A stretch of 52,462 nucleotides of DNA from the NCBI GenBank assembly GCA_016782865.1, contig JADHXR010000034.1, forward strand, positions 1 through 52,462, given 5' to 3'. This document shows, piece by piece, positions 24,773-32,916 of the stretch. Position numbers and translations under genes: made by a program. The DNA is from Phycisphaerae bacterium (GTDB lineage Bacteria > Planctomycetota > Phycisphaerae > Sedimentisphaerales > Anaerobacaceae). Every line of letters starts with the position of its first letter. Within the stretch, counting starts at the first letter, position 1. Under the pieces are notes generated by a model. The model was not told the DNA's origin. It searched no databases and saw nothing but the letters and a program-made list of their open reading frames with translations.

Positions 24773-26500
24773 ATGGCCAAGAGAATTGAGGCAAAACGTC
24801 TGCCGAACATAAGCAAAGCGACGCCGAAGGTTCCGGTTATTGGTGTTTTTGCAACGAGTGACCCGCGGATTGACGATGCGAGCCGGATCCGTTGTCAGAA
24901 TATTGCGAAGATGGCGGCCGATACGATCAGCGGGGCGGTGGTGCTGCCCGATAAGACGCCCGTGCCGGTGGTTTACTCGACCGTATTGGTCGACGGCGAG
25001 GCGCAGGCCGACATCGTTGCTCAGCAGTTTCGCAAGGCGGGCGTGGATATTCTGGTTCTCGTTCCCGATACATGGGCCTTCCCGCAGCTTACCGCTATCT
25101 CTCTTCTTCAGCAATTGCCGCCGAATACGCCGATCAACATAACGTGCGGCAACAGCGGTCCCAAGCCCGGAGTAGTCTACGCCCATGCGCTCAACGGGGC
25201 CATCAGCCAGTACGGGCGAATGGCGGCCCTTAACGTTGGGACATGGCCCGATACCGGAATGAACCCCGATATGACCGGGCAGACGGCGATGAATCTTATC
25301 GACTGGTGCTACGCGGCCGTGACGACCGTTGCGCTGCGTGGCCGTCGGGTCATGGTCCTTGGTCACGACTCTATGGGAATGGAAACTGCCCTGGCGCACA
25401 TTCTTCCTATTAGAAACACCTTCGGCCTGGAAATCACGCGTCTGGACATGAAGCTTCTGGCCGACATGCTCAGCAAGAAGGCGTACAAAGAGAAGGAACT
25501 CAAGGCGTTGCGCGGCTGGATCAACAGGCATATCGGCAAACGGCTGGAGCTTCGCGACCAGGCCGACAGCGACCGGTTCGATCAATCTCTTGCGATGTAC
25601 CTGATCGTTCGCGACCTGATGGCGGACTTGAACGTGGTCGGCGGCGGATTCATGAGCCAGTTGGAATGGGGCAGCGACCTGCGCGGCATTCCTTTGCCGG
25701 TCGCCGACGTGATGGAAAGTCTGTTCAACTCGACCTTCGACCATAACGGGTGCAAGGCCCCGATACCTTTCGCTACCGAAGCGGACGTGCAGGGGCTTTT
25801 GACGATGCTGTTCATGACGTACCTCTCAGGCGGCAACCCGCCTCTGTTCATGGACTTTAGAAAGGTCTGGGAAGCGTGGGAAATCAAGGATCTGGCTGCG
25901 ACGATCGGCGTCAAGAAGCTCGACAAGAAGGCGGATTACTACAACAAGGGTCTAGTGGACGGTGACAACTCAGGCAGCGCATCGTTCGACTGGGCAAATG
26001 TGCCCGGGGCGTCCATAAAGAACATCATGTCCGGCATTTCACTTCCCCTGGCCGAAGAGGACTACTTCCCCGGCGGCGGAAACGCGGTCAACTTCATGAC
26101 GCCCGCCGGGATCGAAGGTATCGCCGCCCGATGTGCATACAGCAGTGCCGCCGGTCTGTTCAGCATGATCTGGGACGAGGCGGTCACCACCGAGGTGCCG
26201 GCTGAACTCGCCAGGGCGATGTGTGAACTGACCACCCCCATCTGGCCCCACACGTTTGTCGTTCCGAAATATGCCAGCATGGTCGAGTACAAGCAATACC
26301 CGCCGGCCAATCACTTCCACATGACCTGGAATCTGCCGGTTGCCCGAATGCAGCACTGGATGGATCTGACTGGCGTGCTCAGCGTTACGCCCTGGGCCGC
26401 CAGGCCGAAGTTCATTGAGGGCGTTGACAGGCCACAACCTCTGGTCCACCTCATAAATGGCGGTGAGGTTGCTTTCAAACTGCTGTCGGGCCGCAACTGA
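24773..26500 (+). CDS. L-fucose isomerase-like protein
   Basis: 575 residues, close to E. coli FucI (591). By eye it keeps the FucI core: candidate catalytic Glu in PFATEADVQG (FucI has VVATEND), metal-ligand Asp in LFMDFRKVW (FucI FADVRTYW), and the C-terminal His in PPANHFHMTW (FucI NWGANHGV). Overall similarity looks modest, so the substrate may be L-fucose, D-arabinose or another aldose. It would give a ketose for a class II aldolase route parallel to the rhamnose genes 5 kb upstream. No fucose kinase is in the window. AAGGAG lies 8 nt before the ATG. It probably shares an mRNA with E1 and E2. Confidence 0.75.
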   Translation: MAKRIEAKRLPNISKATPKVPVIGVFATSDPRIDDASRIRCQNIAKMAADTISGAVVLPDKTPVPVVYSTVLVDGEAQADIVAQQFRKAGVDILVLVPDTWAFPQLTAISLLQQLPPNTPINITCGNSGPKPGVVYAHALNGAISQYGRMAALNVGTWPDTGMNPDMTGQTAMNLIDWCYAAVTTVALRGRRVMVLGHDSMGMETALAHILPIRNTFGLEITRLDMKLLADMLSKKAYKEKELKALRGWINRHIGKRLELRDQADSDRFDQSLAMYLIVRDLMADLNVVGGGFMSQLEWGSDLRGIPLPVADVMESLFNSTFDHNGCKAPIPFATEADVQGLLTMLFMTYLSGGNPPLFMDFRKVWEAWEIKDLAATIGVKKLDKKADYYNKGLVDGDNSGSASFDWANVPGASIKNIMSGISLPLAEEDYFPGGGNAVNFMTPAGIEGIAARCAYSSAAGLFSMIWDEAVTTEVPAELARAMCELTTPIWPHTFVVPKYASMVEYKQYPPANHFHMTWNLPVARMQHWMDLTGVLSVTPWAARPKFIEGVDRPQPLVHLINGGEVAFKLLSGRN

Positions 26501-26593
26501 ACGGCGCGGCTCGGCATACCGATAGTTGCCCCTTCCCTGACGATAGCGGCTCCAAGTGGAGGGCACGCGCATTCTTTTACTTGCATTTGGGCC

Positions 26594-26640
26594 GCATAAT
26601 TGTAAACTTATGCAAAATGTCTACAATTTTGTTGTTATGC
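26594..26640 (+). promoter_or_regulatory. nested inverted repeats upstream of the sigma-54 activator gene
   Basis: GCATAA (26594-26599) pairs with TTATGC (26608-26613), and TTATGC occurs again at 26635-26640. AATTGTA (26598-26604) pairs with TACAATT (26622-26628 region). The nested arrangement 30-80 nt before the ATG could be an operator for autoregulation. Confidence 0.35.
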
Positions 26641-26671
26641 CTTTCCCTGCGTTTTTGATGGAAGGTTTGTT

Positions 26672-28198
26672 ATGAAAGCAAAACTTGCCAGAGAAGCTGA
26701 ACTGCTGAGCGATATATCGAAGGCTTTTGCTGAATCGCTCGACCTCGAAGAGACATTGACGTCAATACTCAAATCGTTCGAGACGCACCTTAAGTTGTGC
26801 CGTGGAACGATCACGCTACTGGACCCGGACACTGAGACCATAAACGTCAGAGTGGCCCACGGGCTGAGCAAAAGATCCAAGAGTCTGGGCAGCTACAAGG
26901 TGGGCGAGGGTATTACGGGGCTCGTCGTCCAGAGCGGAAAGGAAATTGTGGTGCCCGACGTTTCCAAGGACCCGCGTTTCCTGCACAAGACAAAGGCGAG
27001 AAAGCAGGAAAAGGGCAGGCGGGTTGCTTTCTTTTGTGTGCCAATAAAGCTGGAAGGCAGTACGATTGGTGCGCTTAGCGTTGACAAGCAAAGCGATGCC
27101 AAGGATGATTTTGAGGCAAACGTCAGGCTGCTGAACATCATTTCCACAATGATCGCTCAGGCGGTCAAGTTGAACAAGCTTGTGGAATCGGATCGCCAGC
27201 AGCTTCGGGACGAGAATGTGCGTTTACGCCGCGAATTGAAGAGCCAGTTCAATATTCATAATATGGTCGGAAGCAGCAACGCGATGAAGGATGTCTATCG
27301 GCTCATAGAGCAGGTGTCCAACAGCAACGCAACAGTGCTCATTTGCGGCGAAAGCGGGACGGGCAAAGATCTTGTTGCCCACGCTGTTCACTATAACAGC
27401 CTTGGAGCGGACAAGCCGTTCGTGAAGGTCAATTGTACGGCGCTTCCCGATACGCTGTTGGAAAGCGAGCTTTTCGGGCACGAGAAGGGGGCTTTCACCG
27501 GTGCCGCAGAGAAAAAAATCGGCAGGTTTGAGAGGGCGCACGGCGGGACCATCTTCCTCGACGAGATCGGCGATTTTTCGCTCAATCTGCAAATCAAACT
27601 GCTGCGCGTCATTCAGTTCAAGGAGTTCGAGAGGGTCGGCGGCACCGAGACGATAAAGACGAAGGTCAGAATCGTCGTCGCTACACACAAGGACCTGGAG
27701 GAGCAGATAAAGGAAGGCGTCTTCCGGGAGGATCTTTACTATCGGATCAATGTTTTCCCCATATACCTGCCGCCGCTACGAGAGCGCAAGGACGACATCA
27801 TGCTGCTGGCGGACCACTTCCTCGAGAGGTTGGCCGCTGAGAACAACAAGGACATTTCTCGCATTTCGACGCCTGCGATCGAGATGCTTACAAGATACCA
27901 TTGGCCGGGCAATATTCGAGAGCTGGAGAACTGCATCGAGAGGGCGGTCCTGCTGTGTGACGGTGAGGTTATCCGCTCCGAGCATTTGCCGCCATCGCTT
28001 CAAATGGTGAAGAAAACCGAGCCGATGACCAAGCGATCGCTGACAGAGATAATTGCGAACACCGAGAGAGAGCTTATCGTCGATGCCCTCAAGAAATTCG
28101 ACGGTCAACAGCGAAAAGCTGCACAGGAATTGGGCACAACCGAACGCATCTTAGGATACAAGATAAAGAAGTACAACATCCACCCCAAGTACATCTGA
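26672..28198 (+). CDS. GAF-domain sigma-54-dependent transcriptional activator
   Basis: 508 residues. An N-terminal GAF sensor (about 15-165, NifA/FhlA type) is followed by a short coiled linker (170-190). The AAA+ enhancer-binding domain has Walker A GESGTGKD (226-233), the sigma-54 contact loop GAFTGA (273-278), [22 protein letters not shown] (Walker B) and the arginine region. A Fis-type helix-turn-helix (about 465-505, [21 protein letters not shown]) ends the protein. It hydrolyses ATP to remodel RNA polymerase-sigma-54 at promoters after a ligand binds the GAF domain. The target genes are unknown; I found no clear sigma-54 (GG-N10-GC) promoter by eye near the sugar genes. GGAAGG is 6-11 nt before the ATG. 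Confidence 0.93.
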   Translation: MKAKLAREAELLSDISKAFAESLDLEETLTSILKSFETHLKLCRGTITLLDPDTETINVRVAHGLSKRSKSLGSYKVGEGITGLVVQSGKEIVVPDVSKDPRFLHKTKARKQEKGRRVAFFCVPIKLEGSTIGALSVDKQSDAKDDFEANVRLLNIISTMIAQAVKLNKLVESDRQQLRDENVRLRRELKSQFNIHNMVGSSNAMKDVYRLIEQVSNSNATVLICGESGTGKDLVAHAVHYNSLGADKPFVKVNCTALPDTLLESELFGHEKGAFTGAAEKKIGRFERAHGGTIFLDEIGDFSLNLQIKLLRVIQFKEFERVGGTETIKTKVRIVVATHKDLEEQIKEGVFREDLYYRINVFPIYLPPLRERKDDIMLLADHFLERLAAENNKDISRISTPAIEMLTRYHWPGNIRELENCIERAVLLCDGEVIRSEHLPPSLQMVKKTEPMTKRSLTEIIANTERELIVDALKKFDGQQRKAAQELGTTERILGYKIKKYNIHPKYI

Positions 28199-28323
28199 TT
28201 GTCCGTCGCAAACTACAGAATTATTGACGAGTGGGGCCTGCAACGCGATTCCGCACCGGTGAGGGAGGCAGAAAAAGGCTGCAAGCGCGGTGCTCACAGC
28301 CGGTATTAAACCGGAGACGATCA

Positions 28324-28352
28324 TTGAGAAGGCTCGAAGGTCAGGCTATAAT
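28324..28352 (+). promoter_or_regulatory. promoter of the GNAT gene
   Basis: TTGAGA (28324-28329), a 17-nt spacer and TATAAT (28347-28352). The predicted transcript begins near 28359, about 60 nt before the GNAT ATG. Confidence 0.6.
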
Positions 28353-28419
28353 CTCATGCGTCTGGACATGGCTCTGCCGAGAGACGCAGCAAGGAGCCTT
28401 TATTCGAAAGACAAGATTC

Positions 28420-28899
28420 ATGGCAAATGAGCCGACACCGAGACTGAGACGGGCAAGCAACAAAGATCTCGAAGGAATAACGCGCCTGGTCTACGGCGTT
28501 CTGAAAGAGTACAAACTCGAGCCCGACCCGGGCGCTACGGACGCCGACCTCAAAGATATCGAGCGATCTTATTTCGCCCGAGGCGGCACGTTCTTTGTGC
28601 TCACAGACCAAGACGGTTCGATAGTCGGAGCCTACGGGCTCTACCCTCTCGAAAATCAAACGTGCGAACTTCGCAAAATGTATCTGCACAAGTCCCACAG
28701 AGGCAAGGGGCTGGGCAAGTTTTTGCTGGACAGCGCCCTGGTGGAGGCGAGTCGGTTGGGATTCGGGACAGTGACCCTCGAGACAGCCTCGGTTCTGAAA
28801 GAAGCGATTGCTTTGTACGAGCGCTACGGCTTTGTGGAATACGAGCCGGACCACCTGTCAATCAGGTGCGACCATGCGTATTTCCTTCAATTGCGGTAG
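28420..28899 (+). CDS. GNAT-family N-acetyltransferase
   Basis: 159 residues from ATG 28420 (MANEPTPRL). Typical GNAT architecture: RRASNKDLEGITRLVYGVL (motif C region), ELRKMYLHKSHRGKGLGKFLLDSAL with the acetyl-CoA loop HRGKGLG (motif A, near 88), and LETASVLKEAIALYERYGF (motif B, near 120). It would transfer acetyl from acetyl-CoA to an unknown amine. No Shine-Dalgarno at normal spacing is seen; an AAGGAG (28391-28396) lies 23 nt upstream, inside a short upstream frame that overlaps the start. Convergent with the next gene, 28 nt apart. Confidence 0.85.
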   Translation: MANEPTPRLRRASNKDLEGITRLVYGVLKEYKLEPDPGATDADLKDIERSYFARGGTFFVLTDQDGSIVGAYGLYPLENQTCELRKMYLHKSHRGKGLGKFLLDSALVEASRLGFGTVTLETASVLKEAIALYERYGFVEYEPDHLSIRCDHAYFLQLR

Positions 28900-28927
28900 G
28901 TCCCGAGAAATCCGCGAGCCGGGCCTG

Positions 28928-29281
28928 TCAGAACGCGAACTGGTCTTTGAATACGGTCTTGAAATCGTAAACATTGTTGAAGTCGTCTATCGAATCGTTG
29001 GGCTGTGCGCTCATCCATTCGTGCTTTATCATGAGATAGACGATTTCGCCGAAATCGTTGGTGGTCTTGAGGCCCCAGGTGTTCAGAACCAACAGCGCGA
29101 GTCTGCCCCACTTCTCGATGGCCAGTTCTCTCAGCCCCTCGCAGAGCGTTTGGCCGCTGACATGCTTGGGCTCGGAAGCGACGTTCTTCGCTGTGTAGCC
29201 AAGCCCCTCATAAACAAACCTTATCGCCGAAATACCGTATCGACTGTCTTCCTTGGCAATCTGTTCCAGATTCTTCTTCAT
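28928..29281 (-). CDS. TIGR04138/Minf_1886-type uncharacterised protein
   Basis: 117 residues. The pattern ISAIRFVYEGLGYTAKN, HVSGQTLCEGLRELAIEKWGRLALLVLNTWGLKTTNDFGEIVYLMI and the acidic tail DSIDDFNNVYDFKTVF match what I recall of the TIGR04138 (Minf_1886) family, found mainly in Planctomycetota and Verrucomicrobiota. The function is unknown. It is predicted to be small, soluble and alpha-helical, with no signal peptide. It supports the phylum-level guess. No clear ribosome-binding site precedes the ATG. Confidence 0.8.
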   Translation of the reverse strand: MKKNLEQIAKEDSRYGISAIRFVYEGLGYTAKNVASEPKHVSGQTLCEGLRELAIEKWGRLALLVLNTWGLKTTNDFGEIVYLMIKHEWMSAQPNDSIDDFNNVYDFKTVFKDQFAF

Positions 29282-29379
29282 TGTCGAAACTCAACCAATC
29301 TTTTGCTTAAATCCTACGACTGTCCAACACCGCTATTCTAAGACTTCTGCGACTCCGAGTCAATGATCTATCAATGCCG

Positions 29380-30120
29380 TCACCCGTGTCCGGCTCGTTG
29401 GATGCGCTGTTTTGTTCCATGCAAATATGCGTGCCTGTCGGTCTCAGGCAGTTTCTCGATGGCGTAGCGTAACATAGTGCGCGGCATCCGCTTGTAGTGC
29501 CTTGTCAGAAATCCCTCCTCGACTTTCCGGTTTCGCTTGCCCACTTCGCGCAGCATCCACCCCACGGCCTTGCGGATCAAGTCCTCGGAGTCACCCAGCA
29601 GCAACTCGGCAATTGCCAACGTATCCGAGAAGTCCTCTCTCTTGACAAAGTGAAAAGTGGACATTACGCCGATCCTTCGCTCCCACAGAACGCTCGAACG
29701 GACAAGCCGATAGATTGGTTTTCTATCTTTGGAAAACAGGTGAGCCCCTACGATGTGTTCGGCAGAGGAGTCAACCAGGTCCCAATTGTTGATGGATTCC
29801 GTATGCCTCAGATACGATCGGTAAATGGCCTCTCGTTCGGCGTCTTTCTTTGCCGCCGAGTACTTCGCCACGAGCATCAGCAGGGCGAGCAGCCGTGCTT
29901 CGTGGAAAGGAGATTTCAGAAGCTCCACAGTGTCCAGCAGTGATATTGCGCGATACTCCCTGACGCATTTCCGCACGGCAGGGACACGAATCCCCAGGAA
30001 CTTGTCTCCTTCGCCGTATTCTCCGGGTCCTGTCTTAAAGAATCGCTGTGAGTGAGCCGCGATGTCGCTATCGCCCAACTCTCGCAGCCTGTTCACAATC
30101 TGCTTGGTCTGGGTGCTCAT
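29380..30120 (-). CDS. AlkD-like DNA alkylation repair protein
   Basis: 246 residues from ATG 30120. HEAT-like helical repeats with the AlkD opening FFKTGPGEYGEGDKFLGIRVPAVRK (about 28-52), then SPFHEARLLALLMLV, INNWDLVDSSAEHIVG near 110 (contains the Trp and Asp typical of AlkD), LWERRIGVMSTFHFV and KAVGWMLREVGKRN near 195. AlkD glycosylases remove positively charged alkylated bases such as 3- and 7-methylpurines without base flipping. The start ATG overlaps the stop of the upstream VOC reading frame (ATGA overlap at 30117-30120), so translation was coupled to that now-frameshifted gene. Confidence 0.85.
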   Translation of the reverse strand: MSTQTKQIVNRLRELGDSDIAAHSQRFFKTGPGEYGEGDKFLGIRVPAVRKCVREYRAISLLDTVELLKSPFHEARLLALLMLVAKYSAAKKDAEREAIYRSYLRHTESINNWDLVDSSAEHIVGAHLFSKDRKPIYRLVRSSVLWERRIGVMSTFHFVKREDFSDTLAIAELLLGDSEDLIRKAVGWMLREVGKRNRKVEEGFLTRHYKRMPRTMLRYAIEKLPETDRHAYLHGTKQRIQRAGHG

Positions 30121-30523
30121 GTCGAACCTGCCGCCTGTTTCCGCTCCGCATACGTGATCGCGCATATTGTGCCACCCTGCGGGTCCTGAAGAACACAGAA
30201 TCGCCCGACGTTCGGGATGTCCGCCGGGGGGCGAAGGATCTTTCCGCCATGCTCGGCGACCTGTGCCGCCGTCGCGTCCACATCATCGACCGTTACATAC
30301 ACACTCCAGCAGGGCGGCACCCCTGACATTCGGCCGGCATGGACATGATGCCTCCCACGGGCTCGCCGCCAACCTTGACGATAGTGTACTTCATACCCTC
30401 CATCGGATACTCCTCAGTCTCCCAGTCGAAGAGCGTCGCGTAAAACTCCTTTGCCGCCTCCTGGTCTGTTGTCATCAACTCGATCCATCCGAAGGCGCCG
30501 TGTTTGAGACTGTCCTCTTTCAT
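30117..30523 (-). pseudogene. VOC (glyoxalase/bleomycin-resistance) protein with a frameshift
   Basis: The frame from ATG 30523 (ribosome-binding site AAAGGAAC) reads FGWIELMTTDQEAAKEFYATLFDWETEEYPM to MPAECQG, then continues out of frame and stops at 30293. The second half of the same fold (GVPPCWSVYVTVDDVDATAAQV, IPNVGRFCVLQDPQGGTICAITYAE) is intact in the next frame down to 30117. One extra G in the G4 run (CCCC on the + strand, 30320-30323) would join them as MPAECQGVPPCWSVYV. The C-terminal frame still overlaps the alkD start. Either a recent inactivating deletion or a sequencing error in a homopolymer. The intact product would be a two-beta-alpha-beta VOC protein of about 135 residues. 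Confidence 0.75.
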
Positions 30524-30736
30524 GGTTGTTCCTTTCTTTCCCGGCCAACAATGTTTATGTGGCTCCGCATAAGGACCCGGGCAACGCCGGTCTCGCAGCA
30601 TAAGAACCGGACAGGCAAATCATGATTCGGCGGTTAGCCGAGATCCATAAAGAAGATACAGAAATCTCCGCTACTTGTCCAGGGGATTTGTGCGGATCCG
30701 TATAAGCCCCACCATACGTTCTTCGTGGTTCTTCCC

Positions 30737-30775
30737 GTTCGGCTTCGCTCAGAGCTTGCCATGAGCTTGTCGAAC
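30737..30775 (-). repeat. REP-like dispersed palindromic element, copy B
   Basis: The + strand reads GTTCGGCTTCGCTCAGAGCT then TGCCATGAGCTTGTCGAAC. It is the inverted counterpart of the element at 18244-18283 with about six substitutions. It lies in the 0.55-kb spacer between the VOC and GH123-like genes, which holds no gene. Confidence 0.7.
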
Positions 30776-30863
30776 AGGGCAGGCTTAGCCTTCGCAGTGA
30801 ATTCAAATTCCAGAAGGCATTTTCAGACAGGATCACAGGATTCATTTAGATTCCGGTAGGAGT

Positions 30864-30877
30864 CCCGGTGCGCCGGG
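30864..30877. repeat. CCCGG-N4-CCGGG hairpin repeat, copy A
   Basis: CCCGG (30864-30868), TGCG, CCGGG (30873-30877), followed by ATG. The same form recurs at 51830-51843 with ATG-like flank GATGA. Probably a small dispersed hairpin element. Confidence 0.5.
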
Positions 30878-31076
30878 ATGGTTGCCTGGGCAGGCTTTCG
30901 ACATTTCACTTGAGGGCGACATATGTCACAGATATACTATTTAGTTAATGAATGGAGAATTCAGGAGCACGCGGCAAATAGGCTCTTGACGCGGTGCGTT
31001 CTGTAGTGGAGAATTTCTTAGATAATCGACGAGTGTGGTCGGCGAGAGAGAGAATTCGCTTGAAAGGTGGTGTCCC

Positions 31077-32906
31077 ATGCTGAGAAAAACGCTCTGTTTA
31101 CTGGTTGTGCTTGCGGGCCAGATTGCCTCGGCTCAAAAGAGCGATTACTTTAGTGCTCCTTACGGCGAGCTGCTCGCTGGCTCCGGCGAGAAAGCCGATT
31201 TGTGGTGGGCCTCTTCCGGGTGGAAAATCAGCCTGGACAAACCGGCGCCCGATGCTCAAAGCTGGGCGGTTGAAATACGAGCCGCCCGCAATGAGGCCGA
31301 GGCTGCGCAGTTGGTGATAAGGCCGAAAGTCACTTTGAGCAATTTCAGCATCTATGCCGGACAATTGAAAGGCCCCGGCGAGGCGGTCATCGGCGCCGAG
31401 AACGTCGAAGTGCTCGAAGTCAGATATGTCAAAGTCGAGCTGCCGACCGACAAGAGTTCGGTAGCCGGTCCTTGGCCCGATCCTCTGCCGCCTCTGAGAG
31501 GCCCTATCGACCTGGAGGCGAACAAGAACCAGCCGCTCTGGGTCCGCATCAGCGTGCCGCGAAATATTCCGGCGGGAATCTATACCGGCAGTATTAACTT
31601 GGCGGCGCGTAACTACAAGGCCGAGGTGGCGCTGCGCGTCGAGGTCTATGATTTCGATCTCCCGGACCAAATGACCTGCAAGACCGCCTTCGGTTTTTCG
31701 CCGGGCAACGTATACAAGTATCACAGGCTTTCCGACGACAGGCAGAAAAGGCAGGTGCTCGACAAGTACTGGGCGAACCTCGGCGCCCATCACATCTCAC
31801 CCTATGATCCCGCGCCGCTGGACGCGATCGATGTCACCTGGCCCGAGATAACCGATTCGATTAGTTCCTGGGAGATCAAGCCCCAGTTCGACTGGACGAA
31901 CTGGGACGCGGCAATGGCCCGGGCAATCGATCACCACAACTTCAACTCTTTTCGTCTGAGCATACCGGGTCTCGGCGGCGGGACTTTTCATGCGCGGAGC
32001 GAACCCGAGCTGCTGGGTTTCAGTGAGGACACGTCCGAATACAAAGCGGCCTTCAGCGCCTACTGTTACGAAGTCCAGGAGCATCTGCGCGAAAAAGGTT
32101 GGCTCGACGAGGCCTTTGTCTATTGGTTCGATGAGCCTGCGCCGAAGGATTACGAGTTTGTCATGAACGGTTTTGCCAAGCTAAGAGCTGCCGCTCCGGA
32201 TATCGCTCGCATGTTGACCGAGCAGGTCGAGCCCAATCTCATCGGCGGCCCTGACATCTGGTGCTCTATCTCCAATAATTTCAAAGCCGAGCAGACCGAA
32301 GAGCGACGCAAGCACGGCGAGAAATTCTGGTGGTATGTCTGCACGGGGCCCAAGGCGCCGTACTGCACGTTGTTCATCGACCACCCGGGCACCGAGCTGC
32401 GAGTCTGGCTCTGGCAGACATGGCAGCGAAGAATCGACGGAATCCTCGTCTGGCAAAGCAACTACTGGACAAGTCCCACCGCGTATCCCAATTCCGAGCG
32501 GCCGCAAAATCCTTACAAAGATCCGATGGGCTGGCAGACGGGCTACAGCACGCCCGAGGGCGCCAAGAGGCCCTGGGGCAATGGGGACGGCCGGTTTATT
32601 TATCCGCCCGAAGCCGCTGCCGATGCACGTCCTGCGGGGCCTGTTCTCGACGGGCCGGTTGACAGCATCCGCTGGGAAATGCTGCGCGACGGCATCGAAG
32701 ACTACGAATACCTGGCTATCCTCGAAAGACTGCTCATGGTCAATGAAGATGTGCTTGACGACGGGCAAATGCAAAGGTATATGTCACTGCTCTATGTTCC
32801 CGCCGACATCACAAGTGACATGACCACGTTCACGAAAGACCCCGCGCCCATCGAGGAACATCGGGACCTGGTTGCGCGGGCAATTGTCACCCTGAGCAAG
32901 CTTTAA
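31077..32906 (+). CDS. secreted GH123/DUF4091-like protein
   Basis: 609 residues from ATG 31077 with a signal peptide (LRKTLCLLVVLAGQIASAQ). An N-terminal beta-sandwich (about 30-210) contains PLWVRISVPRNIPAGIYTGSINL. A TIM-barrel region follows with the DUF4091/GH123 landmarks FVYWFDEPAPKDYEFV near 355 (acidic pair DE, candidate catalytic), WYVCTGPKAPYCTLFIDHPG, and the terminal DSIRWEMLRDGIEDYEYLAILER near 545. GH123 includes beta-N-acetylgalactosaminidases acting on glycosphingolipids and related glycans; many DUF4091 members have no known substrate. GGTGGTG precedes the start. The stop is 10 nt from the convergent next gene. Confidence 0.85.
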   Translation: MLRKTLCLLVVLAGQIASAQKSDYFSAPYGELLAGSGEKADLWWASSGWKISLDKPAPDAQSWAVEIRAARNEAEAAQLVIRPKVTLSNFSIYAGQLKGPGEAVIGAENVEVLEVRYVKVELPTDKSSVAGPWPDPLPPLRGPIDLEANKNQPLWVRISVPRNIPAGIYTGSINLAARNYKAEVALRVEVYDFDLPDQMTCKTAFGFSPGNVYKYHRLSDDRQKRQVLDKYWANLGAHHISPYDPAPLDAIDVTWPEITDSISSWEIKPQFDWTNWDAAMARAIDHHNFNSFRLSIPGLGGGTFHARSEPELLGFSEDTSEYKAAFSAYCYEVQEHLREKGWLDEAFVYWFDEPAPKDYEFVMNGFAKLRAAAPDIARMLTEQVEPNLIGGPDIWCSISNNFKAEQTEERRKHGEKFWWYVCTGPKAPYCTLFIDHPGTELRVWLWQTWQRRIDGILVWQSNYWTSPTAYPNSERPQNPYKDPMGWQTGYSTPEGAKRPWGNGDGRFIYPPEAAADARPAGPVLDGPVDSIRWEMLRDGIEDYEYLAILERLLMVNEDVLDDGQMQRYMSLLYVPADITSDMTTFTKDPAPIEEHRDLVARAIVTLSKL

Positions 32907-32916
32907 GTTACAGGCC

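Noticed and set aside
28199..28323. Riboswitch upstream of the GNAT gene
   Set aside because: Short stems such as CCGGT-ATTAA-ACCGG and GCACCG/CGGTGC are present, but they lie upstream of the GNAT promoter and match no riboswitch consensus that I know.
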